From Spongiicolonus versatilis (GTDB taxonomy: Bacteria > Pseudomonadota > Gammaproteobacteria > Arenicellales > Spongiicolonaceae), in assembly GCA_028286165.1 (NCBI GenBank), contig JAPYMU010000164.1, forward strand, positions 1 through 10,707: a DNA stretch of 10,707 bases, read 5' to 3'. The notes below the pieces were generated by a model. That model did not search any database, was not told where the DNA came from, and saw only the letters and a list, made by a program, of their open reading frames with translations. The first letter of the stretch is position 1, and each line of letters starts with the position of its first letter. Below are positions 1-5,996 of this stretch, piece by piece. A program made the translations under genes and the position numbers.

Positions 1-648
1 CTGGCGCGCCATGCCGGCGGGCCGGTGTGGTTTTTTTCCGGCTACGACTGCGACAGCCTGGCGCTGGACGGCATGAGCGGTTTTGCCGATGCCTTCCTGC
101 CGTTTTTTGCCGGGCGGCCGCGCGCGTTTCTGGAACTGCGCACCAAGAGCACGCAGGTGAGCGCGCTGCTCAGGCGCACGGCGCTGCCCAATGTGGTGAC
201 CGCGTTCAGTTTCACTCCCGGGGAAATTTCCCGCGCGCTGGAGCACGGCGTCCCGTCCATTGCCAAACGCATCAAAGCCATCGCGCGCCTGCAGCGGAAC
301 GGCTGGCCGGTGGCGTTGCGCTTTGACCCGCTCATGGACAGTGCCGACTTTCGCGGCTCATATGCGCGCTTGTTCGACGCCGTGTTTGCCGTGGTCGATG
401 CCGGCGCACTGCACTCGGTTTCCCTCGGCGCGTTTCGCATGCCGCGTAATTTTTATAAAAACACCGCCCGCCTGTTCCCCGATGAGCCGCTGTTTGCCCG
501 CGCTTACGCCACCGCCGGCGGCGTCACCGTCTACCCGCCGCAAACCGAGCGCGCGATGGTTGACTTCTGCGCCGATAAAATTTTGCGCCATGTCCCGGCG
601 CAAAAATTTTTCCACAACACCGCCGCCGCCGATGCGCCCGGCGTTTAG
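1..648 (+). CDS. SPL-family (spore photoproduct lyase-like) radical SAM protein, C-terminal part
   Basis: The reading frame is open from base 1, so the start and the radical SAM CxxxCxxC cluster lie upstream of the window. What remains (about 215 residues) resembles the C-terminal part of the SplB family. It has a strand segment LELRTKS, then FTPGEISRALEHG with an acidic/basic helix (VPSIAKRIKAIARLQ), then GWPVALRFDPLM, matching the family pattern 'aGypvgfhfDPii', and later SLGAFRMP. Classical SplB repairs the spore photoproduct in spore DNA using SAM radical chemistry. Homologues in non-spore-formers are of uncertain function, though DNA photoproduct repair is the usual guess. The end overlaps the following dehydrogenase gene by 17 bases, suggesting translational coupling. 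An internal GTG at base 25 could be mistaken for a start, but the homologous sequence continues upstream. Family assignment is from pattern memory. Confidence 0.75.
   Translation: MARHAGGPVWFFSGYDCDSLALDGMSGFADAFLPFFAGRPRAFLELRTKSTQVSALLRRTALPNVVTAFSFTPGEISRALEHGVPSIAKRIKAIARLQRNGWPVALRFDPLMDSADFRGSYARLFDAVFAVVDAGALHSVSLGAFRMPRNFYKNTARLFPDEPLFARAYATAGGVTVYPPQTERAMVDFCADKILRHVPAQKFFHNTAAADAPGV
577..611 (+). terminator. Terminator-like hairpin inside the end of the radical SAM gene
   Basis: A perfect 9-bp stem TTTTGCGCC / GGCGCAAAA (581-589 with 597-605) closes a 7-base loop and is followed by one A and five T. AAAA precedes the stem, so the structure also reads as a weak terminator on the other strand. 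It lies within codons of the upstream gene, about 35 bases before its stop and 20 bases before the dehydrogenase start. It may attenuate transcription into the second gene, or may be a coincidence of Lys/Phe codons (AAA, TTT). The pairing is visible; the function is inferred. Confidence 0.4.
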
Positions 649-1354
649 CAAAAAATCTTTTCTGGTCACCGGCGCAAGTTCCGGCATCGGCCGCGCCGTC
701 ACCGAGTCGCTGCTGGCCGGCGGCGCAAAAGTCACCGGCATCGCCCGCGACTTGTCCGCCGCCGCGCCGGCGGAAAATTTCCGCCGCTGGGAAATGGACC
801 TCGGCGATTTGAAAAAACTGCCGCAGAACCTCGCCGCCCTGCAAAAGCAGTGCGCCGGCCTGGACGGCGCTGTGCTGTGCGCCGGGGCCGGGCGTTTTGG
901 CTCGCTGGAAGAATTTTCATATGGCCAAATCAGCGCGCTGCTGGATTTAAATTTAACTTCGCAAATATATTTAACCCGCGCGCTGCTGCCGGCGCTGAAA
1001 CAAAACCGCGCGCATCTGGTTTTTATCGGCTCCGAATCGGCCCTCGCCGGCGCGCCCCGGGGGGCGGTGTATTGCGCGGCCAAGTTCGGCCTGCGCGGCT
1101 TCGCCCAGTCCCTGCGCCGCGAGTGCGCCGCGGCCGGCATGCGCGTCACCATTGTCAACCCCGGCATGGTGCGCACGCGGTTTTTTGACGGCCTCTCGTT
1201 TGCGCCCGGCTTTGATGCGGACAACGCGCTCACCGCCGGGGAAGTCGCCGCCGCCATCGTGCATGCGCTCAGCGTGGACGGCGGCGTGGTGGATGAAATT
1301 AATTTATCGCCGCTGAAAAAAGTTGTGGCGCGCAAACCGCCACCCTCACCCTGA
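632..1354 (+). CDS. Short-chain dehydrogenase/reductase (SDR), NAD(P)-dependent
   Basis: This 240-residue protein is of normal length for a classical SDR. The Rossmann nucleotide-binding motif TGASSGIG is at residues 13-20. The structural NNAG motif appears as LCAGAG at 82-87, with Cys in place of the usual Asn. The catalytic set is visible: N107 in LNLTSQ, a Ser in IGSES (S134 or S136), and Y147 and K151 in YCAAK. NPGMVRT at 176-182 is the usual post-active-site PG loop. The start at 632 places the first beta strand seven residues in, as expected, and overlaps the upstream gene by 17 bases. There is no clear Shine-Dalgarno, so expression probably depends on coupling. The substrate cannot be told from sequence. 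The 3' end overlaps the convergent nfi remnant by 9 bases. Confidence 0.9.
   Translation: MRPAFSKKSFLVTGASSGIGRAVTESLLAGGAKVTGIARDLSAAAPAENFRRWEMDLGDLKKLPQNLAALQKQCAGLDGAVLCAGAGRFGSLEEFSYGQISALLDLNLTSQIYLTRALLPALKQNRAHLVFIGSESALAGAPRGAVYCAAKFGLRGFAQSLRRECAAAGMRVTIVNPGMVRTRFFDGLSFAPGFDADNALTAGEVAAAIVHALSVDGGVVDEINLSPLKKVVARKPPPSP
1316..1343 (-). terminator. Possible intrinsic terminator for the nfi remnant
   Basis: Read on the minus strand, a 6-bp stem GTGGCG / CGCCAC (1338-1343 with 1325-1330) with a 7-base loop is followed by AAC and then six T (1321-1316). It starts 2 bases after the nfi stop codon. It sits inside the last codons of the convergent dehydrogenase. The short stem and the 3-base gap before the T run make it moderate. 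Confidence 0.4.
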
Positions 1355-1740
1355 GGCCGCCAGCCGGTGCGCCGCGCGCGTGGTTTCCGGCAGGCGGTAT
1401 TTGGTGCAGCAGGCGAGGGTGAAGTTCACGGCGGCGCGGTGCGATGCGCGGTGGCCGGGGGAGACGAACAGCGGTTTTTTGCCGTCGCGGGTGCGCAGCA
1501 CGCTGCCGATGCGCCGGTTGTTGTGCATCAGCGCGGTGGCCGCGCCTTTTTCACTGCCCGGTTCACGGAAGCGGCCAATCAGCCGCGACTTGGCGACGCC
1601 GATTGCGGGAATGCCGGTGACGACGCCGAAGTGGCAGGCGATGCCGAAGCCAGGTTCACCATTTTGCACATCGCATCCTGCATGCGCCGCGCCTCGGCGA
1701 GGCTGGGCGGCGCCGGGTTAAGTTGTGTTAAGTCGCGCAC
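1346..1740 (-). pseudogene. nfi: Endonuclease V remnant with internal deletion and frameshift
   Basis: Endonuclease V cleaves DNA beside deaminated bases such as hypoxanthine and is normally about 220-230 residues. Here the C-terminal half is clear in one minus-strand frame: GFGIACHFGVVTGIP, IGVAKSRLIG, VLRTR, KPLFVSPGHR, ACCTKYRLPETTR, AHRLAASG. In a different frame just upstream is a typical N-terminus, PPSLAEARRMQDAMCKMV, matching the 'eEA..iQ..la..V' helix. The two pieces meet near 1650-1660, so the roughly 95 residues between them are missing. The lost part would carry the catalytic acids equivalent to E. coli D35, E89 and D110; the Lys of GVAK survives. The gene therefore cannot make active enzyme. 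The start is uncertain: GTG at 1740 is chosen, and a TTG at 1776 is also in frame. Its 5' end overlaps the dapB promoter region. Confidence 0.8.
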
Positions 1741-1751
1741 TCGGCTATGGT
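1723..1751 (+). promoter_or_regulatory. Candidate sigma-70 promoter of dapB
   Basis: TTGTGT (1723-1728) and TATGGT (1746-1751) are separated by 17 bases, placing the transcript start about 20 bases before the dapB ATG. The matches are modest (3/6 and 4/6). A direct repeat GTTAAGT-TGT-GTTAAGT (1717-1733) overlaps the -35 box. This stretch is also the 5' coding end of the nfi remnant, so the repeat may only reflect codons. Confidence 0.35.
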
Positions 1752-1778
1752 GCCGCAAACGGTGCGGAGAAAACAAAC

Positions 1779-2573
1779 ATGATTAAAGTCGCGGTCAGCG
1801 GCGCCGCCGGGCGCATGGGCTCGGCGGTGGCGCGCGTTGCCGCCGGCGATGCCGATGCCGTGGTCACCACCGCCGTGGAGCGCGCCGGCAGCGGCGCCAT
1901 CGGCCAGGACCTGGGCACGGTCGCCGGCGCCGCCGGTTGCACCGGCGTCACCATCACCGACTCCCTTGACGGCGATTTTGACGTGCTGATTGACTTCACC
2001 ACGCCGGCCGCAACCGTGGATTATGCAAAAACATGCGCCGAAAACGCGCGCCGCATGGTCATCGGCACCACCGGCCTCAGCGACGCCGACAAGGCCGCCA
2101 TCACCCAGGCCGCCGGCCGCACCGCCATCGTCCTCGCGCCCAACATGAGCGTCGGCGTGACCTTGTGCCTGCGCCTGCTCGCCACCGCCGCGCGCGCCCT
2201 CGGCGATGCCGCCGACATTGAAATCATGGAAGCGCACCACCGCCACAAAGTGGACGCGCCCTCCGGCACCGCGCTGCGCATGGGCGAGGCGGTGGCCGCC
2301 GCGCTCGGCCGCGACCTTGCAAAGGACGGCGTGTTCGCCCGCCACGGCGCCACCGGCCCGCGCCCGCCCGGCGCCATCGGCTTTTCCACCATCCGCGCCG
2401 CCGACATTGTCGGCGAGCACAGCGTGTGGTTCGCCGCGCCCGGCGAGCGCGTGGAAATCACCCACCGCGCCGCCGACCGCACCAACTTCGCCCACGGCGC
2501 CCTGCGCGCCGCCAAATGGCTCGCCGCAAAAGAGCGCGGGTTGTTTGACATGGGGGATGTGCTGGGGCTTTGA
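1779..2573 (+). CDS. dapB: 4-hydroxy-tetrahydrodipicolinate reductase
   Basis: DapB reduces the DapA product with NAD(P)H on the way to meso-diaminopimelate and lysine in the cytoplasm. The 264-residue length is standard. The N-terminal dinucleotide motif GAAGRMG is at residues 8-14, and VLIDFTTP at 69-76 and GTTGL at 96-100 are family blocks. The active-site block EAHHRHKVDAPSGTA at 151-165 contains the catalytic His (H153, equivalent to E. coli H159) and Lys (K157, equivalent to K163). The C-terminal FAHGALRAAKWL is also typical. GGAG at 1766-1769 lies 9 bases before the ATG and supports this start. The gene is separated from hom by 108 bases. I saw no terminator between them, so read-through into hom is possible. 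Confidence 0.97.
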   Translation: MIKVAVSGAAGRMGSAVARVAAGDADAVVTTAVERAGSGAIGQDLGTVAGAAGCTGVTITDSLDGDFDVLIDFTTPAATVDYAKTCAENARRMVIGTTGLSDADKAAITQAAGRTAIVLAPNMSVGVTLCLRLLATAARALGDAADIEIMEAHHRHKVDAPSGTALRMGEAVAAALGRDLAKDGVFARHGATGPRPPGAIGFSTIRAADIVGEHSVWFAAPGERVEITHRAADRTNFAHGALRAAKWLAAKERGLFDMGDVLGL

Positions 2574-2643
2574 AGCATCGGTGCATGCCCGGCCATGTTG
2601 TCCGGCGGGCGGGGCGGGAAAAAATTTAAACATATGCCTCGCC

Positions 2644-2675
2644 TTCACCGGCCATCACCGCCGCCGTATTACAAT
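2644..2675 (+). promoter_or_regulatory. Candidate promoter of hom giving a nearly leaderless mRNA
   Basis: TTCACC (2644-2649) is followed after 17 bases by TATTAC (2667-2672); an overlapping stronger -10, TACAAT, lies at 2670-2675. Either places the transcript start within about 0-3 bases of the hom ATG at 2682. No Shine-Dalgarno precedes that ATG, consistent with leaderless translation. An AT-rich block (2619-2636) just upstream stands out from the GC-rich background. Confidence 0.4.
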
Positions 2676-2681
2676 ACCCCG

Positions 2682-4010
2682 ATGAAACCGGTCAACATCG
2701 CCATTGCCGGCCTCGGCACCGTGGGGGCGGGGACGGCGCGGGTGCTGGCGCGCAACCGCGGGGAGATTGCGCGGCGGGCCGGGCGGGAGATTGCGGTGAC
2801 GCGCGCTTTGGTTCGCGACGCCGGGCGGGCGCGTGATTGTGACACCAAAGGCGTCGCGCTTGGCAGCGACCCGCTGGCGCTGGCCGATGATCCGCAGGTT
2901 GACATCGTCGTGGAATTGATCGGCGGCGAGAGTGTGGCGCGCGACTTAATCATGCGCGCCATATGCAACGGCAAACACGTGGTCACTGCCAACAAAGCGC
3001 TGATTGCCCGGCACGGCAACGAAATTTTTGCCGCGGCGCGCGAGGCCGGGGTGATGGTTGCGTTTGAGGCCGCGGTGGCCGGCGGAATTTCCATCATCAA
3101 AACCATCCGCGAAGGACTGGCCGGCAACCGTGTGCTGCGCGTGGCCGGCATCATCAACGGCACCTGCAATTTCATCCTGAGCGGCATGGCCGAGCGCAAC
3201 TGTTCCTTTGACGAAATGCTGGCCGAGGCCGGGCGGCGCGGTTACGCCGAGGCCGACCCGTCGCTGGACATTGACGGCGTGGACGCCGCGCACAAGATCG
3301 CCATTTTGGCCGCCATCGCTTTCGGCATTCCGCTGCGCTACGACGCCGTCAACTGCGAGGGCATCCGCGGCATGAGCGCGCTGGACATGGAGCTGGCCGC
3401 CGACCTCGGCTTCACCATCAAGCACCTCGGCATCGCCGCGCGCAGCGGTGACGGCATCACCATCCGCGCCCACCCGGCGCTGGTGCCCAGGCGCCACCTC
3501 ATCGCCAATGTGGCCGGGGTGATGAACGCCATTTTAGTCAACGGCGATGCGGTGGGCGACACCGTGCACTACGGCGCCGGCGCCGGCGCCGAGCCCACCG
3601 CCTCCTCGGTGGTGGCCGACATCGTGGACGTGGTGCGCGCGCTGACCACCGACCCGGACAACCGCGTGCCGCACCTCGCCTTCCAGCCCGGCGCACTGGC
3701 CGACCTGCCGGTGGTGGCGCGCGAGGAGGTGGAAACCTGCTACTACCTGCGCCTCAGCGCCATGGACAAGCCGGGCGTGCTGGCCGATGTGACGCGCATC
3801 CTCGCCGAGCGCGCCATCAGCATTGAGGCGGTGCTGCAGAAAGGCCGCGCCGGCGACGGTGACGGCGGCGCCGGTGGCGGCCGGGTGCCGGTGGTGATCC
3901 TCACCCACCGGACGCGGGAGAAAAATGTGGACGATGCGTTGCGCCGCATCGCCGCGCTGGATTCGGTGGACGGTTCGCCGGTGCGCATGCGCGTGGAATA
4001 TCTGGAATGA
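2682..4010 (+). CDS. hom: Homoserine dehydrogenase (monofunctional, ACT domain)
   Basis: The enzyme reduces aspartate semialdehyde to homoserine, the branch point for threonine and methionine. The 442 residues show, in order: nucleotide-binding GLGTVGAG at 10-17, VVTANKALIA at 100-109 (K105 is the conserved Lys of the family), the catalytic-domain block FEAAVAGGISIIKTI, INGTCNFIL at 158-166, and DIDGVDAAHKIAILA at 196-210 with the active-site Asp/Lys (D201, K205). A C-terminal ACT domain from about 353 (YYLRLSAMDKPGVLADVTRIL) implies feedback control, probably by threonine. A Gly/Asp-rich stretch (about 389-400) interrupts the ACT domain. The start is set by homology; an in-frame ATG at 2634 would add a poor N-terminus. 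The stop overlaps the next start as ATGA. thrC, often the next gene, is not there. Confidence 0.96.
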   Translation: MKPVNIAIAGLGTVGAGTARVLARNRGEIARRAGREIAVTRALVRDAGRARDCDTKGVALGSDPLALADDPQVDIVVELIGGESVARDLIMRAICNGKHVVTANKALIARHGNEIFAAAREAGVMVAFEAAVAGGISIIKTIREGLAGNRVLRVAGIINGTCNFILSGMAERNCSFDEMLAEAGRRGYAEADPSLDIDGVDAAHKIAILAAIAFGIPLRYDAVNCEGIRGMSALDMELAADLGFTIKHLGIAARSGDGITIRAHPALVPRRHLIANVAGVMNAILVNGDAVGDTVHYGAGAGAEPTASSVVADIVDVVRALTTDPDNRVPHLAFQPGALADLPVVAREEVETCYYLRLSAMDKPGVLADVTRILAERAISIEAVLQKGRAGDGDGGAGGGRVPVVILTHRTREKNVDDALRRIAALDSVDGSPVRMRVEYLE

Positions 4011-4582
4011 GCGGCAAACTTTACATCACCGCCGAGGAGTTGCTGTGCGACTCTTTTGAGTTGGGCGCGCGGGTGATTGAGAGCGGCTTCCGCCCCGACT
4101 TCATCATCGGCATCTGGCGCGGCGGAACGCCGGTGGGCATCGCGGTGCAGGAGACGCTGCATTATTTTGAACTCAGCACCGACCACATCGCCATCCGCAC
4201 CTCGTCCTACCGCGGCATCGGCGAGCGCGACAGCACGGTGAAGGTGCACGGCATGGGCTACATCGTGCGCAATGTGAACGCCGAGGACGCGCTGCTGATC
4301 GTGGACGACGTTTACGACACCGGCCTCAGCGTTGCCGCGGTGCTGGAGCACCTGCGCTCGCAAGCGCGCAAGAACACGCCGCGCGACATCCGCATCGCCA
4401 CGCCGTGGTTCAAGCCGGCCAGCAACCGCACCGGCCGCGAGCCTGACTACTACATTCACCGCACCGACAAGTGGCTGGTGTTCCCGCACGAGGTGCACGG
4501 CCTGAGCATCGCCGAAATCTGCAAAAACAAACCGGGTATCGCGCCCATCATCCAACGTTTGGACCGGCGCGGCCGCGACTGA
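4007..4582 (+). CDS. Hypoxanthine-type phosphoribosyltransferase
   Basis: This 191-residue type I phosphoribosyltransferase carries the PRPP-binding loop LLIVDDVYDTGLS at residues 97-109, with the acidic pair D100-D101. An N-terminal block FIIGIWRGGTPVG at 32-44 is the usual PPi-loop region, and the C-terminal WLVFPHE at 156-162 is the purine-side signature of hypoxanthine/xanthine relatives. The likely role is purine salvage, transferring ribose-5-phosphate from PRPP to hypoxanthine or guanine. The exact base is not readable from sequence. Its ATG overlaps the hom stop, so it is almost certainly co-translated with hom. The metabolic reason for that pairing is not obvious. Confidence 0.85.
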   Translation: MSGKLYITAEELLCDSFELGARVIESGFRPDFIIGIWRGGTPVGIAVQETLHYFELSTDHIAIRTSSYRGIGERDSTVKVHGMGYIVRNVNAEDALLIVDDVYDTGLSVAAVLEHLRSQARKNTPRDIRIATPWFKPASNRTGREPDYYIHRTDKWLVFPHEVHGLSIAEICKNKPGIAPIIQRLDRRGRD

Positions 4583-4603
4583 AGGTCCGCCGCCGGCGCC
4601 ACC

Positions 4604-5992
4604 GTGGCCGACATTCAAACCATCAAACGCATCTGCGGCGATGGCGGCTGGGTGGACGGCGGCGGTGCCGGCGCGGCCGCGTTCACCGTTGACCAGCGTG
4701 AAAAATTCCACGGCCGCGCCGCGCTCATCGCCATGCCGGGCAGCGCCGCCGAAGTGGCGGCGGTGCTGCGCCACTGCAACGCGCGCGGCATCGGCGTGGT
4801 GCCGCAGGGCGGCAATACCGGCATGGCGGGCGGCGCGACGCCGTCCGCCGGCGGCGGGCAAATCATTTTGCACCTCGGGCGAATGAACCGCATCCGCGAA
4901 GTGGACCGCGCCAACTTCACCGTCAGCGCCGAGGCCGGCTGTGTGCTGGCCGCGGTGCAGGAGGCGGCGCAGCGCGCAGGGCTGCTGTTTCCGCTGGCCA
5001 TGGGCTCGCAGGGCTCGTGCATGATCGGCGGCGCGCTGTCCACCAACGCCGGCGGTGTACGGGTGCTGCGCTACGGCAATGCGCGGGAGTTGACCCTGGG
5101 CCTGGAAGTGGCGCTGGCCGACGGCCGGGTGCTTGATGGCATGAACAAACTGCGCAAGAGCAACAGTGGTTACGACTGGAAGCAATGGTTCATCGGCGCC
5201 GAGGGAACTTTGGGCGTGGTGACGGCGGCGGTGCTGCGGCTTTTTCCGGAAGAGACACATGCGCGCACCTGCTGGCTGGCACTGGGCGGGGCCGGGGATG
5301 CGGTGCGGCTGTTCGGCGATTTTCGTGACGCCTTAGGCGGCGCGCTGAGTTGTTTTGAGTTTATGGAGGGTGAGTGCGTGGCGCAGGTGTTGCGCACAAT
5401 TCCCGGCGTGCGCAATCCGCTGGTAAAAAATTATCCGGCATATGTGCTGGTGCAGAGCGGGGCGCAGTCAGCGGCGGCGGCCGGCGGCGAAATCCTACCG
5501 GCGCTGCTGGCGCGGCTGCTGGACGAAAAGAAAATTCTCGACGCCACCATTGCCGCCGGCGAGGCGCAGGCGGCGAACCTGTGGAAAATCCGCGAGGCGA
5601 TTCCCGAGGCGGAAAAAAAGCGCGGCGGTTATGTCAAGCATGATATTTCGTTGCCGCTGTCGACCCTGACCGATTTTATGGCCGAGTCGCGGCGCTGGAT
5701 TGCACAAGATTTTCCCGGCGCCGTGACCGCCGCTTTCGGCCATGTCGGTGACGGCAACCTGCATTTTAATGTCCGCCTGCCGGGCGGCGCGGACGCCGGG
5801 GCATTCACCGAAAAAGTTTATGCGGAAGTGCACGCCCACGGCGGCAGTTTCAGCGCCGAGCATGGCATAGGGCAGTTGCGGAAAAAAGAGTTGCTCGCGT
5901 TCAAGAGCGCCGGGGAGATCGCGCTGATGCGGCGGCTGAAAGAAACCCTGGACCCCAACAACATCATGAACCCGGGCAAAGTGCTGGACTGA
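4604..5992 (+). CDS. FAD-linked D-2-hydroxyacid dehydrogenase (D-2-hydroxyglutarate / D-lactate type)
   Basis: The 462 residues follow the FAD_binding_4 plus FAD-oxidase C-terminal plan of the GlcD/DLD/D2HGDH group. The FAD-binding PCMH domain (about 40-215) contains PQGGNTGMAGG at 67-77, ALSTNAGGVRVLRYGNAR at 144-161, and LRKSNSGYDWKQWFIGAEG at 183-201. The C-terminal domain has LWKIREAIPEA at 326-336, KHDISLP at 345-351, GHVGDGNLHFN at 379-389 with the metal-binding His pair (H380, H387), SAEHGIG at 417-423 (E419), and DPNNIMNPGKVL at the end. The block spacing is most like D-2-hydroxyglutarate dehydrogenase, which oxidises the by-product of SerA or similar enzymes to 2-oxoglutarate. D-lactate or another 2-hydroxyacid cannot be excluded. 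The start is a GTG 21 bases after the previous stop, with no good ribosome site nearby. Confidence 0.88.
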   Translation: MADIQTIKRICGDGGWVDGGGAGAAAFTVDQREKFHGRAALIAMPGSAAEVAAVLRHCNARGIGVVPQGGNTGMAGGATPSAGGGQIILHLGRMNRIREVDRANFTVSAEAGCVLAAVQEAAQRAGLLFPLAMGSQGSCMIGGALSTNAGGVRVLRYGNARELTLGLEVALADGRVLDGMNKLRKSNSGYDWKQWFIGAEGTLGVVTAAVLRLFPEETHARTCWLALGGAGDAVRLFGDFRDALGGALSCFEFMEGECVAQVLRTIPGVRNPLVKNYPAYVLVQSGAQSAAAAGGEILPALLARLLDEKKILDATIAAGEAQAANLWKIREAIPEAEKKRGGYVKHDISLPLSTLTDFMAESRRWIAQDFPGAVTAAFGHVGDGNLHFNVRLPGGADAGAFTEKVYAEVHAHGGSFSAEHGIGQLRKKELLAFKSAGEIALMRRLKETLDPNNIMNPGKVLD

Positions 5993-5996
5993 ACCG

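Noticed and set aside
260..631. N-terminal extension of the SDR in its own frame
   Set aside because: This part runs out of frame through the radical SAM gene and looks like random Ala/Pro/Cys/Arg sequence. The Rossmann strand begins right after the ATG at 632.
941..977. AT-rich codon run (TTA, AAT, ATA) in the SDR as a sign of horizontal transfer
   Set aside because: TTA, AAA and TTT codons in short AT-only runs also occur in hom and in the FAD enzyme, so this appears to be the genome's own habit.
358..1335. Open frame of 325 codons antisense to the radical SAM and SDR genes
   Set aside because: No recognisable motif; both genes on the plus strand are strongly supported.
2587..2630. Hairpin after dapB considered as a terminator
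   Set aside because: The stem is bulged (5 plus 2 pairs) and is followed by G-rich sequence and A residues, not a T run.
2595..2681. Longer N-terminus of homoserine dehydrogenase from ATG 2595 or 2634
   Set aside because: The added residues are basic and Pro-rich with no homology pattern, and the family normally starts at the MKPVNIAIAGLG block.
3743..5260. Long open frame (about 505 codons) antisense to hom, the phosphoribosyltransferase and the FAD enzyme
   Set aside because: It is a product of high GC at third positions. The translation is His/Ala/Gly/Arg-rich with no domain, and three well-supported genes lie on the other strand.
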